A stretch of DNA of 64,000 bases from an uncultured Acetatifactor sp. (GTDB lineage Bacteria > Bacillota > Clostridia > Lachnospirales > Lachnospiraceae): contig CAJTMX010000007.1 in assembly GCA_910577235.1 (NCBI GenBank), positions 28,072 to 92,071 of the forward strand. The letters are read 5' to 3'. The notes beneath the pieces are model-generated. The model was given only the letters and a program-made list of their open reading frames with translations, made no database searches and was not told where the DNA came from. The number at the start of each line of letters is the position of its first letter. Position 1 is the first letter of the stretch. Below, piece after piece: positions 25,554 to 34,676 of the stretch. The translations under genes and the position numbers were made by a program.

Positions 25554-26073
25554 GTACAGGGACCCGGAAATGGCTGTGTATCTGCGGCCTATGGGGTATG
25601 AGGATACGGACAGCATTGTTTCGTGGCGCAATCAGGACGCGGTGCGCCGGAATTTTATCTATCAGGAGCTTTTTACCAGAGAGAGCCATGAACAATGGAT
25701 TCACACCATGGTGGAGACGGGCAGGGTAGCGCAGATGATGATCTGTGAGACGGACGGCGACAGGCCGGTTGGGTCCGTGTATCTGCGGGATATTGACCGG
25801 CGGCACAGAAAGGCCGAGTACGGTATTTTCATCGGAGCCCAGGGAGCCAGAGGGAAAGGCTACGGCACCATGGCGGCTCGCCTGATGATCCGTTACGCCT
25901 TTGATGAAATGGGACTTCACAGACTGTTTCTGAGGGTGTTTGCGGACAATGCCCGGGCGATCCGCAGCTATGAGAAGGCCGGCTTTGAAAGGGAGGCCTA
26001 TCTGAGAGACGATGTCTGTATCGACGGATGCTACAGGGATATAGTGCTGATGGGAATCGTGAATCAGGAGTGA
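25543..26073 (+). CDS. GNAT-family N-acetyltransferase (RimJ/RimL-like)
   Basis: A 176-residue soluble enzyme. 'VYLRPMGYEDTDSIVSWRN' (about 11-29) is the usual N-terminal beta strand and helix. 'GARGKGYGTMAARLMIRYAF' (about 105-124) is the acetyl-CoA pyrophosphate loop (Q/R-x-x-G-x-G/A), and 'NARAIRSYEKAGFEREA' is motif B. The ATG at 25543 has GAGGAG upstream and overlaps the preceding gene. The family acetylates protein N-termini, antibiotics and amino sugars. Inside a glycan cluster, N-acetylation of a 4-amino sugar is the most attractive role, for example the product of the WecE-like enzyme (54503). PseH is better matched by the gene at 46745. Confidence 0.8.
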   Translation: MESEYRDPEMAVYLRPMGYEDTDSIVSWRNQDAVRRNFIYQELFTRESHEQWIHTMVETGRVAQMMICETDGDRPVGSVYLRDIDRRHRKAEYGIFIGAQGARGKGYGTMAARLMIRYAFDEMGLHRLFLRVFADNARAIRSYEKAGFEREAYLRDDVCIDGCYRDIVLMGIVNQE

Positions 26074-26130
26074 GGATATTGGGATATGCGATATCACAGG
26101 TGAAAGCCGTGGTTTGCAGGAAAGAGGAAT

Positions 26131-27090
26131 ATGGAAGAGATGGATATTCTGGAAAAGACAGTTAGCTTTGTGATCCCCTGTTACCGGTCGGAACATACGC
26201 TGGAGAACGTGGTGGCTGAGATTCATGGAACGATGGAAAAACTGGGGTATGGCTATGAGATCATATTGGTCAATGACTGCTCTCCCGACGCCACCTGGGA
26301 GGTCATCCGCAGGCTGTGCCGGAAGGACGGTCATATCAGAGGGATCAATTTTGCCCGGAATTTCGGCCAGCATGCGGCGCTGATGGCAGGGCTGCGGCAG
26401 TCCGTGGGGGAGTATGTCGTATGCTTGGACGATGACGGCCAGACTCCGGCGGACGAGGCGGGCAAGCTGATCGGCAAACTGGAGGAAGGCTATGACGCGG
26501 TATATGCCAGTTATGCCCGTAAGCAGCATTCCCTGTTCCGCAATCTTGGCAGCAGAGTCAATGAACGGATGACCCGGATTATGCTGGAAAAGCCCAAAGA
26601 TCTGTATATCTCCAGCTATTTTGCGGTGTGCAGATTTGTGGTCGACGATATGATCCGCTATGAGAACTCTTATCCGTATGTGATCGGTCTGGTGCTGCGT
26701 GCCACCAGAAATATTGCCAACGTGGAAGTGGATCACAGAGAGCGGCAGGAGGGCAGCTCAGGGTACACGCTTAAGAAACTGTTTGGCCTGTGGTTCAACG
26801 GGTTTACCGCTTTCTCCGTGAAACCCCTGCGGATCGCCACCTGTGTGGGGATCTTGAGCGCGGCGATGGGATTTGTGTACGGGCTGTATACCATCGTAAA
26901 ACGCCTGCTGAATCCCCAGGTGCCTATGGGATTTAGCTCCACTATGGCGGCCATTGTCTTTTTCGGCGGTATGATCATGATCTTGCTGGGAATGATAGGA
27001 GAGTACATCGGCAGGATCTATATCAGTCTTAACAACTCGCCTCAATATGTGATAAGGGAGCGTATTAATGGGGAAGAAAACGAGGAATAG
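26131..27090 (+). CDS. GtrB-like GT2 polyprenyl-phosphate glycosyltransferase
   Basis: A 319-residue protein with 'SFVIPCYRSEHTLENVV' (about 11-27), 'VNDCSPDATW', 'FARNFGQHAALMAGLR' (the GtrB-type N-F-G-x-x-A motif, about 74-89) and the D-D-D of 'CLDDDGQTP' (about 98-106). Two membrane helices follow (about 231-256 and 269-293), then 'EYIGRIYISLNNSPQYVI', the usual GtrB/ArnC tail. It should load a sugar onto undecaprenyl phosphate for the GT-C enzymes nearby. ATG 26131 is very close to its GAGGA site, so ATG 26140 may be the true start. The end overlaps the next gene by 23 bases. Confidence 0.88.
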   Translation: MEEMDILEKTVSFVIPCYRSEHTLENVVAEIHGTMEKLGYGYEIILVNDCSPDATWEVIRRLCRKDGHIRGINFARNFGQHAALMAGLRQSVGEYVVCLDDDGQTPADEAGKLIGKLEEGYDAVYASYARKQHSLFRNLGSRVNERMTRIMLEKPKDLYISSYFAVCRFVVDDMIRYENSYPYVIGLVLRATRNIANVEVDHRERQEGSSGYTLKKLFGLWFNGFTAFSVKPLRIATCVGILSAAMGFVYGLYTIVKRLLNPQVPMGFSSTMAAIVFFGGMIMILLGMIGEYIGRIYISLNNSPQYVIRERINGEENEE

Positions 27091-28672
27091 TAACATTTTC
27101 GGGACATTATGGAGCTGGTGGGACCGGGACAGACGGATACTGACGTTGAAGGCGGGGCTGCTGGCGCTGCTGCCGCTGCTGTGCTGTATTGCGGCCTGCG
27201 CTGCCCAGGGGGGCAGCCTGTGGCAGGTCTATCTGCCCTCCTCCCAGTGGAATGACGAGCTGTTCTATTATAAACAGGTAGAGGGAATCTTATCCCATGG
27301 CTATCCTCAGGGATATTTTGGGTTTAACGAGAGCCATGCGCTGAAACTTTCTTTTGCGGCCTGGAGCCCGGTGCTGGTGTGGCCCTGGCTGCTGTACGGC
27401 CTGCTTTTTGGCTGGGATCTGATGGCTCCGGTCTACAGCAATATCCTGCTGATGACGCTGGCCGTATTTTTGTTTGTGCTGTTAACAAAGCCCAAGTGGA
27501 AACAGTTGGGACTGATGGGGCTGCTGTTTTGCTGCTTTTGGCCCTATACCCGCTACATGCTGTGCGGCATGCCTGAGATCATCTGTTTTAGCATGTTGAC
27601 GGTGTACTGGGGGCTGCTGATACACACGGCGCAAAAGGAGACGGCAGGCAAGGTGGCGCTGCTTTTTGTGATGGGGAGCGTCATGACGCTGATGCGCCCC
27701 TATCTGATATTGTTTATGCTGGCTCCGGCATATCTGTGGGTGCGCAGGCACAGGCTATCCGGTATTCTGGGTTCCCTTGCGGCAATGGGGCTGACCGCGG
27801 GCGGCTATCTGCTGATCAAGCGCTATCTGGGGGCGGAATACTTCACGCCCCTGTTTAAGACCGAGTGGCTGGAGCCTTTTTTACAGGGACATATTTTCGC
27901 AGGTATCAAGGGCGTTCTGGCTAAGATTTATTATGAGGGGCGGACTTTTATGGCTCTTACCCTGCAAGGGTTAAAGAGCGGTCTTGCGGAGGGGGCTTTT
28001 TTTGCAGTGTATCTTGCGCTTCTGGGGCTCCTGCTGTGGCAGTGTGTGGCGGATATCCGCAAAAAAAGAAAAAAGCAGGCGTTACTTAACGGATATCTTG
28101 CATTTTGTTTCTTCAGCATGTGGATGGCTCTGCTGTTAATGTATAAAATGAAGGAGGGCAGTAAGCATCTGCTGACCTTTATGGCAGTGGGGATTTTGGC
28201 TGTGGCGCTGATGGAGACCAGATTCTACAAAAAGGCCACGGTGATAGGCGCTCTGTGTATTTATCTGTTCTGGTATCGGGGGGATCAGCCCGGCGATTAT
28301 CAGATTTATTTTACGCAGCAGGACAGAGTGGCGCAGATGGAGCAGTGGGAGGAGACATTTGCCCGGGAACTCAGGCTGCGGGAGGAGGATGTCCCCAATT
28401 TTGACAATGTGGTGATCTGGACTTTTAATGATGTTCCGGCGGATTCCGGAGAGCAGGGAGCCGTGCTTACGGACTGGCAGGTGTTGTACGCCCTGCCGCC
28501 CGGATGGGGCGTCAGCTGCTGCTACAGGGAATATGTGGAGGAGCATTTGGAGGAGCTGCAAAGCCTGTATCTGGCGATCCCTGTGAACGGGCGATTGCAG
28601 GAAAGATGTGAAGAGCTGGGTATGGAACAGATTGGGCAGGATGGCAGGGTATGTATTTACCGGACCAGATAG
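27068..28672 (+). CDS. GT-C-like membrane glycosyltransferase
   Basis: A 534-residue polytopic protein that starts inside the end of the GtrB-like gene. The N-terminal membrane segment (about 29-48) is followed by 'SQWNDELFYYKQVEGIL' (about 58-74), the GT-C acidic loop (D-E), and 'GFNESHALKLSFAAWSPVL'. About nine more membrane segments and an extracytoplasmic C-terminus (about 410-534) follow. Its overlap with a polyprenyl-phosphate sugar synthase suggests that the two form a donor-synthase and transferase pair. Confidence 0.68.
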   Translation: MGKKTRNSNIFGTLWSWWDRDRRILTLKAGLLALLPLLCCIAACAAQGGSLWQVYLPSSQWNDELFYYKQVEGILSHGYPQGYFGFNESHALKLSFAAWSPVLVWPWLLYGLLFGWDLMAPVYSNILLMTLAVFLFVLLTKPKWKQLGLMGLLFCCFWPYTRYMLCGMPEIICFSMLTVYWGLLIHTAQKETAGKVALLFVMGSVMTLMRPYLILFMLAPAYLWVRRHRLSGILGSLAAMGLTAGGYLLIKRYLGAEYFTPLFKTEWLEPFLQGHIFAGIKGVLAKIYYEGRTFMALTLQGLKSGLAEGAFFAVYLALLGLLLWQCVADIRKKRKKQALLNGYLAFCFFSMWMALLLMYKMKEGSKHLLTFMAVGILAVALMETRFYKKATVIGALCIYLFWYRGDQPGDYQIYFTQQDRVAQMEQWEETFARELRLREEDVPNFDNVVIWTFNDVPADSGEQGAVLTDWQVLYALPPGWGVSCCYREYVEEHLEELQSLYLAIPVNGRLQERCEELGMEQIGQDGRVCIYRTR

Positions 28673-28729
28673 TGGGCAACGGGCACATATGCCACAGTAC
28701 ACTAAATTAGGAGAAAATGTAGTTGTAGA

Positions 28730-30274
28730 ATGAGAAAGAACAGACAGACAACTCTCTTTTCCAAGTTATTTGGAGTTATATTGATTTTCATATGGGTGGC
28801 AACGTTTATGGCAGTGGCGGCGGCAGTGTACATTCTGTTCCCGCCCGCGGAGCGCAGCATAGTGGAATCCTATACAATACCGGAAACCCACAGACCTGCG
28901 GAGACCTATCGCTATCTGCGTTATAAGACCAAGATGGATACACTGCAGCCTTATCTGGAGGCTTTAAGTGATGAAAAATATGAGGCAGTGTTTTTAGCCA
29001 TGTATCCGCTGGAGTCTTTCGCGGAGGAGGATTTCCTTAACTATCGGGGAGTATCGGTCCTGAAGGTCGAGCCGGTTCTGGATAATTATATGGAGTTGAC
29101 GGGAGCATTGGAAATGCTGCTCTCCGGTGAGGATTTGCCGGAGCGGATATACTTGGGAATTGACCCTGTCAGGCTGGAGCGGCATCTGGCTTGGGAGGAG
29201 GATTTGGACTGGCAGGATACGATAGAAGAACTGCTGGGGGAACGGGACGAGATCCGGTGGGAAGTTCTTTTGTCATATCCGTCCTGGGAGGAATGGCAGT
29301 CCGTATCGGACCTGGAAAGAGTACAGGGCATAGGGAGCTACGGGCGGGCCATGGAGGCGTTGGTTACGCCGGAAAATGTGCTGACATTCTATATTGGCGG
29401 ACAGGAATGGCTGATCTGCAATCAGGATAATTATGCCGGGGAAGGGGTGCTGAACGCCAGCGTCACTCATACACTGACGCTGGAGGTGTTCTGTGACCAG
29501 CGGTATAAGGTGACAGGGGACAATCGAAAAGACCTGTTGAATGAACTGGAGAACACTTTAGACTCCTGGCAGCACCGCATACCTGACATGGGGGAATGGG
29601 AACAATCCACGTTTGTATTTTTGGGTGACAGTATTTTTGGCAATTATACGGACAGCACGTCCGTACCGGGTGTGGTGGAGAGATTTACCGGGGCAAAATG
29701 TATTAACTGCGGATACGGAGGAATCTGCCTGTCGGCAGGCGGATGGGCAGGGATGTCCGGAATGGATGTGATTACAAACCTATGCGGCGGACAGACCGGC
29801 GATATACCGGAAGGAGTAGCCGCATATGAAGGGGTACAGGAATTCTCCCGGATTGAACAGGGGGAGGGGCGTCTGATATTTTTCTTGAACTATGGGATCA
29901 ATGACTATATGCAGGGGCTTTTGGTGGAATCCGGGGACAAATATGATACGGCCACATATGCGGGTGCCATGCGGGTAAGCTTAGAGCAGTTGCAGGCCGC
30001 CTACCCCGGGGCGGAGATCGTGGTCATAACGCCGGGTTACATTACCTATTGGGAGAACGGTTCTCTGGTTGCCAATGAAACGGGAGGAATTCTGGCGGAG
30101 TATGCGGAGGCGGCGATAGAAGTGGCGCAGGAATACAGTCTGCCATATATGGATATATATGAGCAGTTGGAGCAGTGCGTCCGAGAAGAGAGTTTATTGC
30201 ATGCGGACGGTATCCATCTCAACGGAAAAGGGCGTTTCAATCTGGCATTATGGATATGTGAGAAGATAAAATAA
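28730..30274 (+). CDS. membrane-anchored SGNH/GDSL-type esterase or acyltransferase
   Basis: A 514-residue protein with one N-terminal membrane anchor (about 13-38) and a large outside part. The first outside half (about 45-285) is acidic and of unknown fold. The C-terminal SGNH domain (about 290-514) has GDS at 299-301 (nucleophile Ser301), 'NYGINDY' (block III, G-x-N-D) and 'ADGIHLN' with Asp493 and His496. Such proteins remove or transfer acetyl or other acyl groups on surface glycans. It ends a transcription unit: a strong terminator follows. Two further SGNH proteins occur at 49994 and 62811. The ribosome site is weak. Confidence 0.8.
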   Translation: MRKNRQTTLFSKLFGVILIFIWVATFMAVAAAVYILFPPAERSIVESYTIPETHRPAETYRYLRYKTKMDTLQPYLEALSDEKYEAVFLAMYPLESFAEEDFLNYRGVSVLKVEPVLDNYMELTGALEMLLSGEDLPERIYLGIDPVRLERHLAWEEDLDWQDTIEELLGERDEIRWEVLLSYPSWEEWQSVSDLERVQGIGSYGRAMEALVTPENVLTFYIGGQEWLICNQDNYAGEGVLNASVTHTLTLEVFCDQRYKVTGDNRKDLLNELENTLDSWQHRIPDMGEWEQSTFVFLGDSIFGNYTDSTSVPGVVERFTGAKCINCGYGGICLSAGGWAGMSGMDVITNLCGGQTGDIPEGVAAYEGVQEFSRIEQGEGRLIFFLNYGINDYMQGLLVESGDKYDTATYAGAMRVSLEQLQAAYPGAEIVVITPGYITYWENGSLVANETGGILAEYAEAAIEVAQEYSLPYMDIYEQLEQCVREESLLHADGIHLNGKGRFNLALWICEKIK

Positions 30275-30291
30275 TGAAGTTTGGCATAGAT

Positions 30292-30326
30292 AAAGGGGTT
30301 GATGCAGCTTATGCGACAACCCCTTT
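30292..30326. terminator. bidirectional terminator between converging units
   Basis: AAAGGGGTTG pairs perfectly with CAACCCCTTT around a 15-nt loop, with A/T ends usable in both directions. It sits between the plus-strand SGNH gene and the end of the minus-strand pseC block. Confidence 0.9.
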
Positions 30327-30357
30327 AAATATGCGATAACCGGAAGTAAATGCGGAT

Positions 30358-31551
30358 CTATCTGGCATAGTAGGATATCAATTTCTCCACGATGCGGATC
30401 ACATCTTCCACGTCCCCGTCTGTCAGAGAATAGTACAGGGGCAGGCTCATGACTTCCTGGTAATAGCGCTCCGCCTGAGGGCACAGGCCCTTTTCATAGC
30501 CCAGGCTCTCGTAGTAGGAGTGCCAGTATACCGGCATATAGTGTACCTGCGAATGGATGCCCTCCGCTTCCATCGCGTCAAAGAATTCTCTGCGGGTGCA
30601 GCGCAGGGTTTCACTGCGCAGCCTGAGGATATACAGATGCCGGGTGGTATCGGACTCCGGTATCTCCTGCTGTACCTGCAGCTGCGGAATCCGGGCAAAG
30701 GCCGCGTCGTATTTGGCCACGATCTCCCTGCGGCGGCGGGAAAAGCGCTCCAGTTTGTCCAGCTGGCTCATCAGCAGGGCTGCCTGGAACTCCGTCATGC
30801 GATAGTTGAAACCGTAAGCGGCCTGTTCATTGTACCAGGGATCGTCGGTGGGATGTACCATCCGGCTGCGGTCACGGGTGATGCCGTGGGCGTGGAGCAG
30901 GACCAGTCTGTCGTACAGTTCTCTGCTGTTTGTGGTTACGGCTCCGCCCTCTCCGGCGGTCACCGTCTTGACGGGATGGAAACTGAACGCGGTCATATCC
31001 GCGATACTGCCCACGGGCTGTCCCTTATAGCGCGTGCCGATGGAGTGGGCCGCGTCTTCGATCAGGGTCAGACCGTGTTCCCGGCAGATAGCCCTTATCT
31101 CGTCCAACTCCGCCGCCTGACCGGTAAAGTCCACCGCCACCACAGCCTTGGTGTGGGGGGTGATACGGTCACGGATTGATGCGGGGTCTATATTGTAGGT
31201 ATCCGGGTTGATATCCGCAAACACAGGTCTGGCCCCGCAGTACAGAGCGCAGTTGGCGCTGGCGGCAAAGGTGATGGGAGTGGTGATCACTTCGTCCCCG
31301 GGGCCTATACCTGCCGCCAGTGCCGCTATATGAAGCGCTGCCGTGCCGTTGCTGACGGCCACGCAATATTTTGCCCCGGTGATCTCACAGAGCTTTTGTT
31401 CCAGCTGTGTGATACGCGGGCCGCAGGTCAGATAATCGCTTTTCAGCGTGTCGGTCACGGCACGTATATCTTCCTCGTCGATAAACTGTCTCCCGTAACT
31501 AAGGGGTGTGGAGCGGACGGGAACACCGCCGCAGATCGCAGGTTTTTCCAT
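30358..31551 (-). CDS. pseC: UDP-4-amino-4,6-dideoxy-N-acetyl-beta-L-altrosamine transaminase, PseC
   Basis: Second step of pseudaminic acid synthesis: a PLP enzyme that transfers an amino group from glutamate to the 4-keto sugar made by PseB. The 397-residue DegT/DnrJ-fold protein has 'SNGTAALHIAALAAGI' (about 67-82), 'EDAAHSIG' (Asp166 contacts the PLP ring) and 'SFHPVKTVTAGEGG' with Lys195 forming the Schiff base. 'ICGGVPVRSTPLSYGRQ' at the N-terminus is typical of PseC. ATG 31551 is favoured (GAGG seven bases away) over ATG 31563. It is the last gene of an inverted block whose other members are membrane transferases. Confidence 0.9.
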   Translation of the reverse strand: MEKPAICGGVPVRSTPLSYGRQFIDEEDIRAVTDTLKSDYLTCGPRITQLEQKLCEITGAKYCVAVSNGTAALHIAALAAGIGPGDEVITTPITFAASANCALYCGARPVFADINPDTYNIDPASIRDRITPHTKAVVAVDFTGQAAELDEIRAICREHGLTLIEDAAHSIGTRYKGQPVGSIADMTAFSFHPVKTVTAGEGGAVTTNSRELYDRLVLLHAHGITRDRSRMVHPTDDPWYNEQAAYGFNYRMTEFQAALLMSQLDKLERFSRRRREIVAKYDAAFARIPQLQVQQEIPESDTTRHLYILRLRSETLRCTRREFFDAMEAEGIHSQVHYMPVYWHSYYESLGYEKGLCPQAERYYQEVMSLPLYYSLTDGDVEDVIRIVEKLISYYAR

Positions 31552-31578
31552 AATATACCTCATTTCTGCCCGCCCGGA

Positions 31579-33066
31579 TCAATTCTCCTGCGAGCTATAG
31601 TCAACAATGATGGAGTTGTGGCCGTACCATCTGGCCAGCGCCCGGTTGCTGCCCTGATCGGCGGCGGGGCCATAGTCTCCCACATATACGGTCAGGGGGC
31701 GGTTCTGATAGGGCATCAGTACGATATCGGAAGGAGGCAGCTCCTGCAAGTGTCGTATTCTGGCCTTGTACTCCCGGTCATAGGCGGAGCCGGTCTGACG
31801 GACAATATCACGCATGGCCTGTACACTGGCGGAGAGCATGACAGTATCGTCATTTAGCCCTATGCATATCTGCAGAACGGTGATGGGCACCAGCAGCTTA
31901 CAGAACAGGGGAAACAAAACATGCAGTTTGTCCTGTAATTCTCCGCAATTATTATATACCCACCCCGCCAAATAGAAAAGAGAAATATATGAAGTAATAA
32001 CAAAGCCATAATAGACAACATTCAGTACACGGCCGGGACCTGTGCTGGACTGCGCATAGAACGTAGGGCAGGACAGGGCGCAGAACATACCATACATAAA
32101 TGCCGTCACTATAAAAGGGTGGGAAAAGCGATACTTTAATTTTCCGAAGGCAGGTACCATGAAAGGCAACAGTATTATTGCGCCCAGCACCCACCAGCCG
32201 TTTAGCCAGGCAGAGAGATAGGCCGTACCTTGCAGGAGACTGAACAGGATGGCCTTTCCTGCCGGGAGTTTAGCGGAGAGGGCTTGTCTGACCTCATTGC
32301 CCGGGGCAGAGGCGCTGACCGCAAAACAGGCGATCTGAAATAGGGCGATACAGATTAGGGACAGGCGTTTGGGATGCTTTTTCAATAAACTCCAGAGGGC
32401 GGTGAGCACCAGCACCAACATGCTCCAGAGCAGAGTCAGATAATTGCTGCCGCCCACTAGAAACGCCAGACACAGAATTGCTGCCAGTGTAGTTTTTTTG
32501 TGTGTGAAGATGTACTTGCAGAGCATGCCAAACAGAAACATTGTGATACCGTAAAAGCCCGAATAATATACACTTCCATTATACCAATAGAAAGCCTCTC
32601 CCGGTGAAACCACCCATTGGAGGGAGAGGACCATTAACACGGACCAGATTCCGATAAGTTCGTATTTCTCAAAAGGAATGATATAGTTACGTATTTGGCA
32701 CAGCAGATACCAATACCCGCCCAGCAGTAATCCGATGACCAGAAAAGATGTTAGGAAGTACAGATTTTCGGAGAAAACGGTGGGCTGTAATCGCATAAGG
32801 AACATAGCGGCGTAGGTGCCCTGCCAGGTCCGGTAATCATGAGCCACTCCCCGCAGGGCACTGCCTATGGTCTGTGTGAGAGAGCCGGTCTCTTCCCAGA
32901 TAAGATGAGCGTCCACGCCATAATAGATATCATCGCCGGTGGGATGGGTATAGCGTCCCATATATAGCAGCGGAACCAGAGATAATACCAGCGCGAGAAG
33001 GCATATGAGAGACAGCGCCTTGCGGGAGGGATGGGGAATATTAATGTTTCTGACAGGTATTTTCAT
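31579..33066 (-). CDS. polytopic GT-C-like membrane protein (DUF6056-like)
   Basis: ATG 33066 has AAGGAG six bases upstream and overlaps the end of the preceding gene by 26 bases. The 495-residue protein has an N-terminal membrane segment and then 'RYTHPTGDDIYYGVDAHL' (about 37-54). The G-D-D pair and the following 'YRTWQGTYAAMFLMRLQP' are what I associate with DUF6056 membrane proteins. About ten membrane segments and a short outside C-terminus (about 420-495) follow. The layout is that of GT-C glycosyltransferases. The role in the glycan pathway is inferred. Confidence 0.62.
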   Translation of the reverse strand: MKIPVRNINIPHPSRKALSLICLLALVLSLVPLLYMGRYTHPTGDDIYYGVDAHLIWEETGSLTQTIGSALRGVAHDYRTWQGTYAAMFLMRLQPTVFSENLYFLTSFLVIGLLLGGYWYLLCQIRNYIIPFEKYELIGIWSVLMVLSLQWVVSPGEAFYWYNGSVYYSGFYGITMFLFGMLCKYIFTHKKTTLAAILCLAFLVGGSNYLTLLWSMLVLVLTALWSLLKKHPKRLSLICIALFQIACFAVSASAPGNEVRQALSAKLPAGKAILFSLLQGTAYLSAWLNGWWVLGAIILLPFMVPAFGKLKYRFSHPFIVTAFMYGMFCALSCPTFYAQSSTGPGRVLNVVYYGFVITSYISLFYLAGWVYNNCGELQDKLHVLFPLFCKLLVPITVLQICIGLNDDTVMLSASVQAMRDIVRQTGSAYDREYKARIRHLQELPPSDIVLMPYQNRPLTVYVGDYGPAADQGSNRALARWYGHNSIIVDYSSQEN

Positions 33067-34651
33067 AAAACTCTCCTTTGCGTATTGCCCGTTCTGTCCC
33101 GGTTCCCAGCCCTGAGGCCGCATAGGGCAGCAGGAGCAGAAAATAGGGCAGGATATAACGGGAATTGGCCTCCCACATCATATGGAATAAAAAGCCTCCT
33201 AACACGGCGATCACACCCGTATAAAAAGGCAGGCGGACGCCGTTGGTCCTGCGGTGGCGCCACTGGCTCAGCAGACAGAGGAAGGAGCAGGCGTACACCA
33301 ACAGCTGATAGATATTGCAATAATGAATAAAGGGTTTAGACAGCTTGCCGGAGTAGAGAGATTCTACGATCTCCCTGCGGGCATTGGTATGCGTATATGT
33401 GGCCTGTCTGCAAAAATAGCTGCCGTCCGTCCACTGGGACAGGAATTTGTCCCGGTAAAACCGGAAAGCGTAACCGGGGTCCGCGCGGAAAGCGGCCAGA
33501 GACGTGGAGATGGCCTCTTTGCTTTTTGCGGCGGTGACGGCGGTGTCCAGGTGACTGTCCTGATATGTGTAAAAGTTGAAACCGTTGTACCATCCGTTTC
33601 CACGGCTCGATTCCTGCATCCCCATGGCGATATAGGAAATGGCCGGGACTCCGCTGCTCAATGTATTACCTGCCCGCCGCTGGTATATGTGCTGGATGCC
33701 GGGCAAGGCGGTGACGGAGCAGAGCGCCAGCAGTATCCCGAACAAGAGCAGCCGGTGCCGGTGGGATATGAGCCACTCCCAGAGGAAAACGAGAACGGCG
33801 GCAATAATGACGATCAGTGAATTCTTGCGCAGCGCCACGGCGGTCGTCAGCATCATCAGACATCCGGCCATCTGTAGATATCCCTTTTTGCCGCTGACGC
33901 CGTTATGTTTCAGATACTTCAGCATGAGCCACAATCCTCCGCTGAGAAAAGCGAAGGAGGGTATCTCCCCGTAGACAAAAGAGGTATAGACGATCAGGGG
34001 CGCGTTCAGCATGACCAGATAAATATATGAAATGCAGGCACCGTCGCTGTCGTGGGATAACAGGCCGGTGATGCCGTACTGAAAATATACGATGAGACAG
34101 GCCATACCCACATTGACGCATTGTATGATATAGCTGGCCGAATAGGTGATCCCGAACAGGTTCCATATCCGCAAAATTATCTCGTAAAAAGCTATAAGGC
34201 CAATCTGCTGGGGATAGTAGGAGAGATAGGAGTCTGTGGGATGGATCACCTGCGTATGTCCCAACGCCAGCGCCTCGGCTATGGAAAATACGCTGGAGGA
34301 GTCTGCGAAGGGAATGGATCTGCCAAAGAGGATCAGAAATATGCCCCAGATACAGATCCAGCATAAAGCGATTCCCAGAAAACACTGTTTTTTAAGCTCC
34401 ATCCGGGTATTATGTGTATGGAGAAAACGCAGCAGCAGGGCCGGCGGAAGAATAAGGATCAGCATACAGGGAAGATAGAGGAGAAAGGGCTCGTTATGGG
34501 CAATGGAGGCCTGGGTTTCCATCTCCTCCGCGTAATATCCCCATAACAGGCTGCATACGGTCAGCATTCCCAGCAGGCAAAGGGTAAGAACCTGTACGGA
34601 TCTTAGCCCCGCCCTGTATATCTGCCCTCCAATTTTTGTAAACGGATTCAT
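33041..34651 (-). CDS. GT-C-like membrane glycosyltransferase (paralogue of the 23961 gene)
   Basis: ATG 34651 with GAGGAG about nine bases upstream gives 536 residues; longer in-frame starts would intrude on the upstream gene. It has about 11 membrane segments. The first outside loop contains 'IPFADSSSVFSIAEALALG', then 'HPTDSYLSYYPQQIGL'. A late outside loop contains 'IAMGMQESSRGNGWYNGFN' and 'FYRDKFLSQWTDG', shared with the plus-strand gene at 23961. The closing 'GFLFHMMWEANSRYILPYF' is also shared. It likely uses the same type of donor as that paralogue. Confidence 0.68.
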   Translation of the reverse strand: MNPFTKIGGQIYRAGLRSVQVLTLCLLGMLTVCSLLWGYYAEEMETQASIAHNEPFLLYLPCMLILILPPALLLRFLHTHNTRMELKKQCFLGIALCWICIWGIFLILFGRSIPFADSSSVFSIAEALALGHTQVIHPTDSYLSYYPQQIGLIAFYEIILRIWNLFGITYSASYIIQCVNVGMACLIVYFQYGITGLLSHDSDGACISYIYLVMLNAPLIVYTSFVYGEIPSFAFLSGGLWLMLKYLKHNGVSGKKGYLQMAGCLMMLTTAVALRKNSLIVIIAAVLVFLWEWLISHRHRLLLFGILLALCSVTALPGIQHIYQRRAGNTLSSGVPAISYIAMGMQESSRGNGWYNGFNFYTYQDSHLDTAVTAAKSKEAISTSLAAFRADPGYAFRFYRDKFLSQWTDGSYFCRQATYTHTNARREIVESLYSGKLSKPFIHYCNIYQLLVYACSFLCLLSQWRHRRTNGVRLPFYTGVIAVLGGFLFHMMWEANSRYILPYFLLLLPYAASGLGTGTERAIRKGEFYENTCQKH

Positions 34652-34676
34652 AATCGGATTCTCCTCATATCGTGGA

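Noticed and set aside
25543..26073. This GNAT as PseH
   Set aside because: It is RimJ/RimL-like. The protein at 46745 has the PseH pattern and lies next to pseI and pseG.
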